This document shows positions 33,560-44,406 of a stretch of 64,000 bases of DNA, piece by piece. The notes under the pieces were generated by a model, which saw only the letters and a program-made list of their open reading frames with translations, ran no database searches and was not told where the DNA came from. The stretch is from Pseudeuparius sepicola (Eukaryota > Arthropoda > Insecta > Coleoptera > Anthribidae). The stretch covers positions 129,515,373 to 129,579,372 of the forward strand of contig OY987299.1 of NCBI GenBank assembly GCA_963920635.1. Direction: 5' to 3'. The position numbers and the translations under genes were made by a program. Every line of letters starts with the position of its first letter. Position 1 is the first letter of the stretch.

Positions 33560-33951
33560 TACCTGGTGAGTCTGAAATAACTGGCATCCTTTTTTTGGGT
33601 AAGAGAGATGGTCATTCTGAACAACTTTTCTTAATCAATTTTTTTCCTATCGCCGACATTTTTCTCTAATTTACCCACCTAAAATGCCCCCTCTATATAT
33701 GAAGACACGGCACTGATGACGAATAGCGTAAACTTGGTCTCAAAATACTATACTAGTTGATGATTTACCACTTTCTACTCGGTTGTTGACAGGGCGCCAG
33801 TGCCGTGTTTTCATAGAGGGGGGATTTTGAGGGGATGAATTATAGAAAAATCTCGGCGCTAGGAAAACAATTTATTAAGAAAAGTGGTTCAGAATGACCA
33901 TCTCTATTACCCAAAAAAAGGATGCCAGTTATTTCAGACTCACCCTGTATA
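33560..33951. mobile_element. Palindromic element, 390 bp
   Basis: GGTGAGTCTGAAATAACTGG is mirrored by CCAGTTATTTCAGACTCACC, followed by CTGTATA on the right. The left terminus has a small deletion (TACCTGGTGAG). Inner landmark: GACACGGCACTG / CAGTGCCGTGTTTTC. Confidence 0.8.
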
Positions 33952-34279
33952 ATCTTGTCTCATGACGGATATTCTCGTGGTGAAAAATATTTTTGAAAAA
34001 TTGTATCTTTTTTTGGTAACTAGGTAACTCAAATTTTGCCCAAAGGTCTAAAATTACATTCTAGACAACTTTTTAAAATAACTTTTTGTGGACTCGTCAT
34101 TTAATCTCACATTTCTTAATTTAATGTTAGTATTTTTTGAAATTTCCGCCATATTGGTGATATCTCAACAATAAAAAAGTTTTCCATTTGTTGCGAAATT
34201 TTTGGACCACACTGTATATAGGCTATGCTAAAATAGTTACGTTTTGCCGTGAAAACAGTGCCATAATACCAAAAAATTA
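33952..34279. repeat. Half-element ending CCACACTGTATA
   Basis: ATTTTTGGACCACACTGTATA at about 34198-34216 is the right terminus of a CAGGGTG-class element. TTGGTAACTAGGTAACTC and TGATATCTCAACAATA lie inside. No left terminus seen. Confidence 0.45.
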
Positions 34280-34727
34280 GCATGGGACCAATGACGTCAA
34301 AACCTATAGACAGGTTTGTTTTGACAAACGCTTGACGCCCAGAACTAATCACAATCTAAGCGCTCCATTAAATTATTCCGAAAATGTCGCGAGATTGTCA
34401 GAAATTGCCCCTTTTTGTCGAGCCGTAGCGAACTTATTTCGACTCTGGGCTCGGAGGCTGGCGTCGCTAGACCGTCCCCCGAGTCTTCAGGTGAGGTTCC
34501 GATGCTTCCGGCGCCCCCAAACAAGAAAAAACATGCGATATCTACGTGTGATTCTGGAGGAACTATAACCGGGAATCACCGGGTGTATAGTTGGTTGATG
34601 GTTGACTTTCTGTCTTTGTTTGTAGCATGTTTTTAGAGTAGTATGGATATATTTAATCTTGGAGTCAAAATAAAGGGCATTTTAACAATGGGGCACCACG
34701 TCTATAGGTTTTGACGTCATTGCATGG
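34280..34727. mobile_element. MITE with TGACGTCAAAACCTATAGAC ends
   Basis: A perfect 20-bp inverted repeat (about 34290-34310 and 34700-34719) near the ends, with CATGGGAC outside on both sides. The GC-richer core holds short ORFs (34332-34636) without recognisable motifs. Confidence 0.65.
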
Positions 34728-34754
34728 GACATTAAAAAGAAATAAAAATATATA

Positions 34755-34835
34755 AAGTCAAAATTTGCGTTGATCACAGCGGTCACCCATCCAAGAGGCG
34801 ACCGAGCCCGCCGTGCTGCACTTTCAATAGATCCC
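34755..34835 (-). ncRNA. 5S rRNA-derived sequence (3' part)
   Basis: The minus strand reads ...GAAAGTGCAGCAC, GGCGGGCTCGGTCGCC, TCTTGGATGGGTGACCGCTG. It follows the 3' half of arthropod 5S rRNA, including the box C region (CTTGGATGGGTGACCGC). The 5' half is not recognisable, so it is a pseudogene or part of a 5S-derived SINE, not a functional gene. Confidence 0.55.
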
Positions 34836-35718
34836 GATTTGTCGAAAGCGAATAGCGTTTTTAATTGATTTTTCATAAGATTGCTCGAAAATAACTATTT
34901 TTTTTTGTATCCATCAAACAGTTGCTGTGTATTTTAGAGTCAAACCTTATCAGTCAATGTACTCGCAGACTTACAAATTCCAACAATATTTGCCGAGAAA
35001 TCCCAACACCTGTCCATATGTCCATATGTCTCCCATAATTACCGGCAAGTGTAATATTGAAAAATGCAATTAAAAACATGTAGCGCGCTTTATGTGGCCA
35101 TTAAGCTCCTAATTAATATAATTAAATCTAATTGTCCGTTGTCGCAGATCAAAAATCGATCGAGTCTGCCGCAGATCGAGAACCGAATCGATAAATTGTC
35201 TCTCGATCGGCGTCCGACTGTGGGAATTTTCTGAAATCACCATTATATGATAATTCGCGATCAAGGGCGTGGCATTCCAGCCGTAGGTGGCAATAAAACA
35301 ATCATAAAAACTGGTTTTGCGTTACACACACACCGGACTGCTGCTCTAATAATTGCTATTTTCTTCCACCATGTCTTTTTTTTCCAGAGCACCGCGAAAC
35401 AAAAATTATTCATTTGTTCTATTTTTCTTGGAGGCCTGCTTGACCTTCTGGTTTTTTTTATGCTAAAGACAATGACGAGTTATTGCTAACGCTAATAAAT
35501 GCAACAGCAATGTCTTTTCGATCGTGACAGTTTTATTATCGACATTAACATTAAAGTTCCAACTTTATTTAATTTTTACAAAGGTATAGGTGCTTGAAAT
35601 AGACAGACTTATTCGTTTATATTTTCTTGAAGAGTTTAAAATTATTCCAAGCCACCAAATTCATGAAATTAACTAGGGAGGCTTCCTCCAAAATTATTCC
35701 GCAATATTATCGTATGTA
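34836..35718. other. No gene; single-copy-looking sequence
   Basis: Balanced composition without the CAGGGTG signatures, including repeated GATCGA-type strings at about 35140-35205. It could be host regulatory DNA. The 80-codon ORF at 35247-35489 shows no domain. Confidence 0.35.
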
Positions 35719-35909
35719 ATATCACTAGTGCCGGAAATTTTATCGATAATTTTTTCGAAAGCGCTATTTTGCCTAGAAAGATCACGAGTATAAATTGGGC
35801 TTTTATTTTCTGAAAATAAAAGCACAATTTGTACGAGTGGTTTTGCTAATGGGCAAAATAGGGCTTGAGAATAAAATTATCTAGAAAAATTTCCGGCACG
35901 AGTGGTATT
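35719..35909. mobile_element. MITE, GCCGGAAATTTT ends
   Basis: ATATCACTAGTGCCGGAAAT is mirrored by ATTTCCGGCACGAGTGGTAT (two mismatches); inner arms TTTTATTTTCTGAAAATAAAAG form a second hairpin. ACGAGTATAAATTG / CAATTTGTACGAGT pairs also match. Confidence 0.65.
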
Positions 35910-36295
35910 TGTCGAGATTATTTCACGAATAAGATTTAATAATTTCTGTATTAATTTCTTTCCATGTTTACATTTGCAAAACGACTTATTTTGAACGAGT
36001 TTATTGACAGCTTCGACTGTAGCGTTCGAGTAAACAAACATGACGCTTGGGTATCCAAGGAAAATGCGATTATACCTACAACCTGTTGACGTTGGTTTAT
36101 TTTCTGAATGTGTCATAAATTTAAACGGAGGCGGAGGTCTAAATAACAAGAATTTAGCAATGTAAAAGTTATATAAATCCATTGATATAATGCTTAATAG
36201 TACCGCAACATAATTTATAAGCTGCATAATTTAGAACAGTGTGAAACACACAAACTTTAAGAAGTAGGTACGTGTTTGTATCCAACCGATTCGCG
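35910..36295. other. No gene seen
   Basis: The 116-codon minus-strand frame (35877-36227) begins beyond and ends inside the MITE, so it is unlikely to be real. Confidence 0.35.
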
Positions 36296-36363
36296 GTTGC
36301 TAAGCAACGAAGTGATAATTTGCACAAGTGCAATTACCGGTAATTGCACTAGTGCAAATTATC
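36296..36363. promoter_or_regulatory. X-box-like site next to a 50-bp near-perfect palindrome
   Basis: GTTGCTAAGCAAC (36296-36308) is a palindromic RFX-type site. It is followed by 25-bp arms (36314-36338 and 36339-36363) with one mismatched pair and the centre ACCGGT. Each arm includes a smaller palindrome (TTGCACAAGTGCAA and TTGCACTAGTGCAA). Confidence 0.5.
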
Positions 36364-37165
36364 GCTACCAGAGGCATATCATTTTTTGGATTTTTATGGA
36401 AGGAGCTACCTTATTGGATGCAAGCAGTATGAGGGAAATAATCACATTAATATCTTGACATTATAAGGTCGAAAACCTGCAGACAATATTACTTACTATA
36501 TAACGGTGTTGCCGCTTTTGTAACATCACCCGGCATATAAAATTACAGAGAAACAAAACTTTGTCTCATGCGTAAATAAAAATGACTCGGCGTTTCAGCA
36601 GAAATTCCAGCGGCGTCAGCTATTGGGAAAAGTGTTTTTACCTTGTTAAAATTTTGCCAATATAGAGAAGTTGGTAGGCAGTTGACGGTGAGATACAATC
36701 AGAGGTAGGTACCAGAACCGAAATTAACACAAATATGCAGTACACAGCATTGAAAAAGAAATTTTGGAATAAGTAAGGTTTAATATTTTTCCTGTATATG
36801 AAAAAGAATATGTTACGTCAATGGAGTGAAGCGAGGCGGCTGCACTGTACCTTCATTTCTCTACAGGATACAGTTCTGGTTTCCACAGGTTCTTGTTACA
36901 CCTGTTGCGCCAGGTTTTTGGCGTGGCATACCGGATAGTATTTAGAGTAGAATTTAAATATCGTTGTGTTGACATTATTGTCGTTCAAGGAAGCATAAGC
37001 TCTTTCTTCGATATGCAAATGAACGAGGAAAGCTGAATTATTAAGTATTTCTCCGAGACTGGTATGTATAAGCACAGATCAATATTATGATCTTTGCGAG
37101 GATCTTTGGTATAAGTAAAGGGTCGTCGAAAATTTCAAAATTTTTACTCAGAAAAGTACCTATAC
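36364..37165. other. No gene seen
   Basis: AT-rich, mixed. ORF 36276-36458 overlaps the palindrome and is spurious. Confidence 0.35.
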
Positions 37166-37477
37166 AGTGTGTCCATGAATTGATTCCCAAAATAGGGAAA
37201 ACATTTTTATTTATGGATTTACAAAAAAAAACGTATTCTTCATAACAACTCCTGCTTGTGCTCAAACGACCCAAAAGAACCTTATTTTGGTCAGATTTAT
37301 ATACCGGGTGTTCAGAACTTATAAAAGTATGAAAAATGCTAAAAACAAAAGTATACCATTGTGTGTAAAGACAGACATGAAAATTAATTAGTAAAAATTG
37401 CTGGCTCTGAAAAGCTACGTCTCAGTACCAAATTAAATAGGTACTTCTTAATACAAAGCATATAAAAGATCATAATA
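37166..37477. repeat. CAGGGTG-class half-elements
   Basis: TATACAGTGTGTCCATGAATTG (with a similar phrase at 49442) starts one half-element at about 37163, and TACCGGGTGTTCAGAAC at about 37303 is another terminus. Confidence 0.45.
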
Positions 37478-38382
37478 TACAGTGCTTTCATAAAGTTTGC
37501 ACCAAATGGGAAAATTTTGTATTAGGTATTCTATTTTTTGAAAATCTGATTTTAGGATATTATATGTTGGTGCATGTTTTGTTTACACTATTACGCCTAA
37601 AGAGGGTTGTGACCTCACAGCCCATGCCTGTCAAATTTGACATTTAAAATAAAAAATTGGGAAAAATCAGGTTTACCTTAAAAGAATCGGAAAAAGTCAT
37701 TAAGAAAATGTGTGTATTGCATTATTGTGCCCTTGTACAAATTTTCAGTAGGATATCAGAATATTCGTCTTTCTTACTTGATATTCCTGGAATTGAAACT
37801 GAATCCATAAAATTCGATACAAAAATGTACTTACCTTATAATTTTTGTTTCCCTGAATTTCAAAATATGGATGTATTTTATGTAAAAATCTTACAACACT
37901 GGCCCAGGGAATAAACTTATATTAAAATGAAAGAGTCTTTGCACCAAGATTGCCTTTCTATACATTAGGTATTTTTCCTTATCTTTGCATTGACATTTAT
38001 TTGTATTGTAAGAGTAAGGGAGCAACCACTAAATAAGTCTCTTCGGTTAATTGCGGGAAGAAAATATCGAGTACCGATTTGAAAAGAAATAATTAAGAAA
38101 ATACGAACATCGTGATATTCTTCTGAAAATTTGCATAGGGGCATAATAATGCAATTTCAAACACATTTTTTTTAAATAACTTTTTCCGATATTTTCAAGG
38201 CAAACCTGATTTTTATTTTAAACGTCAAATTTGACAGGCATGGGCTGTGACGTCACGGCCCCCTTTAGGAGCAAAAGTGTAAACATAACATGCACCAACA
38301 CATCCCAAAATCAGATTTTCAGAAAATAGAATAATACAAATTTTTCCCATTTGGTGCAAACTTTATTATGAATAGCACTGTA
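37478..38382. mobile_element. Palindromic element, 905 bp
   Basis: TACAGTGCTTTCATAAAG with TTTGCACCAAATGGGAAAA is mirrored by TTTTCCCATTTGGTGCAAAC ... CACTGTA. Inner landmark: CATGCCTGTCAAATTTGAC / GTCAAATTTGACAGGCATG. The 85-codon ORF at 37657-37914 is arm plus loop. Confidence 0.85.
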
Positions 38383-38978
38383 TGTTGTGTACTTGATACC
38401 ATTGAAAATAATTTGCTTTCTTTGACATTACCTCATAAATATTAATGTTACGGGTTATTTTTAAATAAAGATGCCATGGGAATCCATAACTATGAATATA
38501 CATTTAGAATATATATAAATATGGTCAATTTTAATAACTGACGCGAAATTCGAATAAACAAAAAATAAATTCTGACCCATATGATTGCGAAGATCGCCCA
38601 TATTTAATACGTTTTCAATTATATTTTATCGCCTGCATCGTAAAATTATACGGACGAGAAATTACTATATAGAACACATTCGGTTCCACATCCTTATAAC
38701 AGCAAATAAATTAAAAATAATGATAGTTCATAAACTATAGGCCGGTGGGATGCTTCCATAATTGCAGCGGGTTTATGAATTTTACTGAGGTGGAACCGGA
38801 ATCAAAAACACATAAAAATTCCTATGATTCATCGTTGGACATATTGTAAATGGAATATTCCTTGATGTTAGATGCTATAGGGCCACCTGTCTGGAAACTA
38901 ATACTGAAGGAAGACGGCTTGAAGAAGATTCTTCGATTTCTTCTTCTGGCGTCCGGTATATTAGGAAGATGTGTACCT
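38383..38978. other. No gene; single-copy-looking sequence
   Basis: Sequence without element termini, ending at the satellite. 38850-38978 forms the non-repetitive start of a long satellite ORF and is not a supported exon. Confidence 0.35.
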
Positions 38979-39722
38979 ATATATATTATATATTATGTAT
39001 TATATATTATATATTATATATTATATATTATATATTATATATTATATATTATATATTATATATTATATATTATATATTATATATTATATATTATATATTA
39101 TATATTATATATTATATATTATATATTATATATTATATATTATATATTATATATTATATATTATATATTATATATTATATATTATATATTATATATTATA
39201 TATTATATATTATATATTATATATTATATATTATATATTATATATTATATATTATATATTATATATTATATATTATATATTATATATTATATATTATATA
39301 TTATATATTATATATTATATATTATATATTATATATTATATATTATATATTATATATTATATATTATATATTATATATTATATATTATATATTATATATT
39401 ATATATTATATATTATATATTATATATTATATATTATATATTATATATTATATATTATATATTATATACTATATATTATATATTATATATTATATATTAT
39501 ATATTATATATTATATATTATATATTATATATTATATATTATATATTATATATTATATATTATATATTATATATTATATATTATATATTATATATTATAT
39601 ATTATATATTATATATTATATATTATATATTATATATTATATATTATATATTATATATTATATATTATATATTATATATTATATATTATATATTATATAT
39701 ATTATGTATTATATAATATATA
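38979..39722. repeat. 7-bp AT satellite (TATATTA)n, about 105 copies
   Basis: About 740 bp of almost perfect ATTATAT units, with one T-to-C change at about 39467 and a few irregularities at the ends. Because 7 is not a multiple of 3 and the plus-strand unit makes no stop in any phase, all three plus frames stay open and encode IIYYILY repeats. Confidence 0.97.
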
Positions 39723-40152
39723 GTCTACTTACTACTCCTATATAGAGCGTAGAAGCGACTTCAGTGCCGCAAACATTATTCCCATGTGTCTTCACGTGAA
39801 CAAAGCCTTAAATAATGTTTCCGAACATCTCGTGCGTCTTCCTGAGAAGATCTGGTTGTGAAATCGGTCGCGATTAAGCCCTGCGTTGCAGCTCCACGTA
39901 TATCCACAATATTAAAAAGTAATCAATCATCTAAAACCGAAAGAGAACGAAACGGCGCGAGTTTGACAAAAACGCCAGAAACAGACACGCACAAATTCAA
40001 TTACCGGGTCGTGCCCGCCTAGGAATTCGGACTTAATAAAATTTTTTCCGTCGCCGGCCGTTTGTGAGATATTAAAATTTATAAATATTTATCGAGGCGA
40101 AAGGTCAGTGAGGCGGAGGAAAGGTCGCGGTCTCGGCCAACTCGCATAGACC
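39723..40152. other. No gene; single-copy-looking sequence
   Basis: GC-balanced, with CpGs and no element termini (for example GTCGCCGGCCGTTTGTGAG). Possibly host regulatory DNA. Confidence 0.35.
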
Positions 40153-40600
40153 ATGCAGGTTTCTAAAATAGCGCGTGGTTCTTTTTGGTACGATTTTTGT
40201 AGGAGATTCATAAATAAGTGCCTACCTTATAGGCGTATTATTTTATACACAGTTTTCAACGAGTCCGTACACATAACTGAGAGACAAAACGTCATTGATT
40301 ATATTATCCAATGTGTCTATAAGTTTATCTATAAACATCTCCGTAGAATTGTTACTTGCGAACCGATTTTATTTTTTTTAAGTAGATATTTTAAAGGGCC
40401 TTGGAAACATGTGGCTTTTGTTTTGAGAACGGTAATAACCACTATTGCCAACTGCGAGTTCTTTTTAGGGTCGAAATTTCCAGAATTTAGTAATATAATT
40501 AGGGTTTTTTTTTTAAAGAAAAATAACAACGTATTCTTATTCAGAATCATTTGCAACAGTTCCGCATTTCATTGTTCTATAGTATTCAGGGAGTAGGTAT
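40153..40600. repeat. Half-element related to 28.9-30.5 kb
   Basis: The end part (TTAGGGTTTTTTTTTTAAAG then ATTCTTATTCAGAATCATTTG) resembles the arm units of 28894-30511. The 147-codon ORF that spans it has no recognisable domain and is probably spurious. Confidence 0.45.
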
Positions 40601-40900
40601 AGGTACTAGGAAAGTAAGTTAGATTTTTAAGAATTCCGAACTATTTCAAAGATAGATATCTAATATATTATTAAAAGAACCTAAAATACATACATCAAAA
40701 GAATCTAAGGAACAACATATTTAAATATTAAACAAAATAGTACGGCTATGAGCAGTTCTAGCAACTGATAATGCAAACGTATTAGTGTTTTTACATAAAA
40801 AAATATTGTAGATTTTTTAAAATTCAAACAAAAAACCTTTTTAATTTAATAGGTATTTGTCATTTAGTGCTGGGCAAGTTTGGCTCGATTTTAAACATTT

Positions 40901-41808
40901 TATGATGCAGAGACATCATTTGGAACGTAAAACGATGTTACGTGCTATTGCGGCATATGTTGCAGGCTGTAATTTCACAAAGGGCTGTCGCAGAAGCTCT
41001 TAACACATCCAAGAGTGTTATTAATCGTTTATGGATAAGATACCGAGAAACAGGCGGCGTCAGAGAACGGCATACAGGCCGTACAAGGGTAACTACCCCA
41101 ATTCAGAATAGATTTCTAAGATTGCTAGCCTTGCAAGAGGGCAGTATCACTGCGTCGCAATTGGTTATTCAGCTGCGCAATACTCACAATGTACGGGTTA
41201 GTGACCAAACTGTCCGAAGCAGGCTCCATGAAGATCACATTATTAATGCCAGTCGGTCTAGGTATAAGAGTTCCAGCATTATCACGAGAAAATCGCACAA
41301 CCAGGTTACAGTTGATACAAGAACATTTAAATTGGCAGCAGCTGGAATGGACTCCAATTTTATTTTCTGATGAGTGGACTTCGGGCGGTTCACACTTTTC
41401 AAGGAGGTACAATCATGGTATGGGGCGGTACCAACATCGGCGGAACAGCTAATCTCGTTTGGTTAGATCAGTATCTGATTGCCAATGATTGTCATAACAT
41501 TATTCTTTGGCCTATTGTTGTTCCATATTCTAAGAGAATTGGAACAAAATTCCAACTAATGCATGCGCATCCTCATGTAGCAAGAGTCTTGCGCGAATTT
41601 CTTCAGGATAATGAAATTAATGTTTTGCCTTGGCCTTCTCAATCTCCTGACCTTAATCCCATGGAGCGCTTATGGGATATGCTCTGACGAAGACTTTTAG
41701 TGCAAAATATTGTGTTTCAAACTGACCAACAACTATTCGAGTGCCTTTCAAATGAATGGAACGCCATCGAACAACAGTTGTTAACAGTCGTAGTAATAAT
41801 ACTCTGAT
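40901..41808 (+). pseudogene. Tc1-like transposase, broken
   Basis: Starts MMQRHHLERKTMLRAIAAYV. Then, in a second frame, the helix-turn-helix region SQRAVAEALNTSKSVINRLW, RYRETGGVRERHTGRTRVTT and TASQLVIQLRNTHNVRVSDQ. The third frame gives VPALSRENRTTRLQLIQEHL and the first catalytic Asp in ILFSDE. A deletion removes the next ~30 residues. The frame resumes at HTFQGGTIMVWGGTNIGG, then QLMHAHPHVARVLREFLQ, where the normal DNA-R-PH motif has lost its catalytic Asp, and ends with PSQSPDLNPMERLWDML (catalytic Glu region) and a stop. A degraded C-terminus continues to about 41808. At least two frameshifts, one deletion and loss of the second Asp. Confidence 0.85.
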
Positions 41809-42589
41809 GTACCTACTAATTATTATTGAATGTTGCTTTATTGTTGTTAATTATGTGCATAATTTTTTTTCTGGATATACCATGTAAATTTGAAGATAAT
41901 ATTCTTAATTCTTTTGTGAACTTAACTCTTTTTATGTGTATATCTTCAGCACTTCAAGCCCAAAACCTATCCTATACAGGGTGAGTTTTTTTCGATGCCC
42001 ACTATGGGGATCTCGGAAACTAGCAGAGCTAGAACAAAGGTTAAATAGGGAAAGAATTGCAGTTTTGAATGCTCAACCTAATGCATCTTTTGGATTTTTG
42101 AAAAAGTTCATGGCTCACTAGATATTTTGTAAAGAGTGATTTTTTGCTCTTTCATCAGATCGCTTTAGCTCCGTTATTTCTAATTATACAGAAAAACTGT
42201 AGAGACAAAAATTGTAGATAATTTTGGGCTTAATAAGATAATCTTATCCATTTTTTTTATGTTGTTTGTGATTTTTGAGATTTGACATAAAATTGTGTTT
42301 TTTTAAATAAAAGAGCTATGGCTAATTTTCTGATTTTTTTTAAATTTTCACATAGTCAGCCATGGAATTTTTTCATAATTACGTTTTATTTTATAATTAG
42401 ACATACTTTGTAATATTTTGTTTCTAGCTGGTAACAAAATGTAACAAAATAAAACAAAAATTAAAAAACTCAAATTCAAATTATTATTTTAAAAGGTCAC
42501 ATTTTAAAATAAAAAAGGGGTTCAAACAATCCACCATTATTATTTATACAAATAGTGCATCTTTTTAAAACTGTATTTGTCGCCTTTCT

Positions 42590-42830
42590 TAGAGAGCGCC
42601 TGTCAATACTGGCAATTGCTTCTAAAACAGCTGCTCTTCATTCAGCAATTGTCTCATACTTTATTTTGTACTGTTCCCCACAAAAAGAAATCCAAAACAG
42701 ACAAATCGGGGGATAGGGGGTGCCAGGAAATACGTGTATTTCTCCCTATCCACCTATTTGGATAGAACTGATCTAGGTAATTTCTTACGGGCAGATAATT
42801 ATGTGGTGGAGCTCCATCATGACAATTTTC
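42590..42830 (-). pseudogene. Mariner/IS630-like transposase fragment in copy B
   Basis: The minus strand reads HDGAPPHNYLPVRNYLDQFY, PNRWIGRNTRISWHP, LSPDLSVLDFFLWG, TVQNKV then stops. This covers the second and third catalytic residues (the Asp before GAPPH and the Asp in PLDFF-type position). It shows that this element class derives from a Tc1/mariner-superfamily transposon. The N-terminal half is absent and downstream codons are broken. Confidence 0.75.
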
Positions 42831-43076
42831 GTTTTATTTTGTTACCAGCTAAAAATAAAATATTTGAAAGTTTGAAGTATGTCTTATTATAAAATAGAAC
42901 ATAATTATGAAAATATTCCATGGCTGACTATGTGAAAATTTAAAAAAAATCAGAAAATTAGCCATAGCTCTTTTATTTTTAAAAGCTTTTATTTAACTTG
43001 CAATGTATGTATGTATGTATGTATGTATGTAATTTGTTCGGGTGGAATCTTGCAACTCAATTTTGAAGCAGATATC

Positions 43077-43558
43077 TTCAACCGATCGAGCTGAAATTTT
43101 GTACACACGTTTAATTTGGATGACAATGCATGATTATATGTGTGACGTCATTCTAAATCCAACATGGCGGATCACCCAAGATGGCGGACTAGTTAAATTT
43201 CAACCGATCGAGCTGAAATTTTGTACACACGTTTAATTTGGATGACAATGCATGATTATATGTGTGACGTCATTCTAAATCCAACATGGCGGAACACTCA
43301 AGATGGCGGACTAGTTAAATTTCAACCGATCGAGCTGAAATTTTGTACACACGTTTAATTTGGATGACAATGCATGATTATATGTGTGACGTCATTCTAA
43401 ATCCAACATGGCGGAACACTCAAGATGGCGGACTAGTTAAATTTCAACCGATCGAGCTGAAATTTTGTACACACGTTTAATTTGGATGACAATGCATGAT
43501 TATATGTGTGACGTCATTCTAAATCCAACATGGCGGAACACCCAAGATGGTCATTAGA
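43077..43558 (+). repeat. Minisatellite, four 122-bp units, copy B
   Basis: Units start at 43077, 43199, 43321 and 43443 and are virtually identical to those of copy A, down to the variants in each unit (ATCACCC in the first, ACACTC in the middle two, ACACCC in the last). The whole array therefore moved as one unit and did not expand independently. Confidence 0.95.
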
Positions 43559-43679
43559 AGGTCTCCTCATTGAAGAGCTAGACTGTTCTAAACTAACCGG
43601 CAAACGACCTTGCAACAATGATGCGTTAACTGAGATGAATAGACTCAGACACCTGGCCAAACTAAAAATTACAAAATAA
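43530..43679 (+). CDS. 49-codon ORF of unknown function, copy B
   Basis: Same frame as 20854-21003 with one residue change (CNND for CIND). Starts in the last minisatellite unit. See copy A for description. Confidence 0.4.
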   Translation: MAEHPRWSLEGLLIEELDCSKLTGKRPCNNDALTEMNRLRHLAKLKITK

Positions 43680-43695
43680 ATTAAAAGTAAAAAAA

Positions 43696-43970
43696 TATTT
43701 TTAAAAAAAGCTTTTATTTAAATGCGCTAAAAAGAATAAAATAATCTTTTCTTTTAAAACTTTTACTATCAACTTATAACATCATTGATATAAAAGCTTG
43801 TCGCGAGATTTAAGTAGTGGTATTTACTTAGTTTGAAAACTTAAATCTCGCGACAAGCTTTTATATCATATAAATTGTGGAATGACGTTATAAGTTGATA
43901 GTAAAAGTTTTAAAAGAAAAGATTATTTTATTCTTTTTAGCGCATTTAAATAAAAGCTTTTTTTAAAAAT
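43696..43970. repeat. Inner palindrome of copy B
   Basis: AAGCTTTTATTTAAATGCGC ... CTTGTCGCGAGATTTAAG is mirrored by CTTAAATCTCGCGACAAG ... GCGCATTTAAATAAAAGCTT, arms about 120 bp, spacer about 20 bp. In copy A the left arm is missing, as expected if hairpin DNA was trimmed. Confidence 0.85.
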
Positions 43971-44406
43971 ATTTTTTTACTTTTAATTTATTTATAATAA
44001 CTATGCCGAGTATTATATCGTTGGAAAGCTCAAAAAATGGCCGATTTAATAAGGCCACAGCCAACTATGATTTATGCTTTTAAAAAACACAAGTTTATGT
44101 CATATCTCAAAAATCACAAATAACATAACTGATTAGATTGTCTTATCAAGCTCAAAATTATCTATAATTTTTGTCTCTACAGTTTTTCTGTATAATCAGA
44201 AAAAACGGAGCTACAGAGATCTGATGAAATAGCAAAAAATCACTCTTTTCAAAACATCTAGTGAGCCGTGAACTTTTTTAAAAATCCAAAAGGGGCATTA
44301 GATTGAGCATTCAAAACTGCAATTCTTTCCCCATTTAACCTTTGTTCTAGCTCTGCTAGTTTCCGAGATCCCCATAGTGGGCTTAGAAAAAAACTCACCC
44401 TGTATA

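Larger units (their letters stand above)
41974..44405. mobile_element. Minisatellite-bearing palindromic element, copy B (complete)
   Basis: TATACAGGGTGAGTTTTTTT with GGGGATCTCGGAAACTAGC is mirrored by GCTAGTTTCCGAGATCCCC and CTCACCCTGTATA, 2432 bp in all. Content in order: outer arm, transposase relic (minus), (GTAT)n, four 122-bp repeats, 49-codon ORF, an inner palindrome (43696-43970), outer arm. Copy A lies at 19672-21638. Confidence 0.88.

Noticed and set aside
38850..39745. Three long overlapping plus-strand ORFs (250-288 codons)
   Set aside because: They are the three phases of a 7-bp satellite with no stop codon in its plus strand; they encode only IIYYILY repeats.
40153..40596. 147-codon ORF
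   Set aside because: Overlaps a half-element related to 28.9-30.5 kb, has no recognisable domain and AT-driven composition.
20401..43560. 122-bp repeats considered as a CRISPR array
   Set aside because: Units are contiguous with no variable spacers, the sequence is eukaryotic, and the repeats are part of a transposon.
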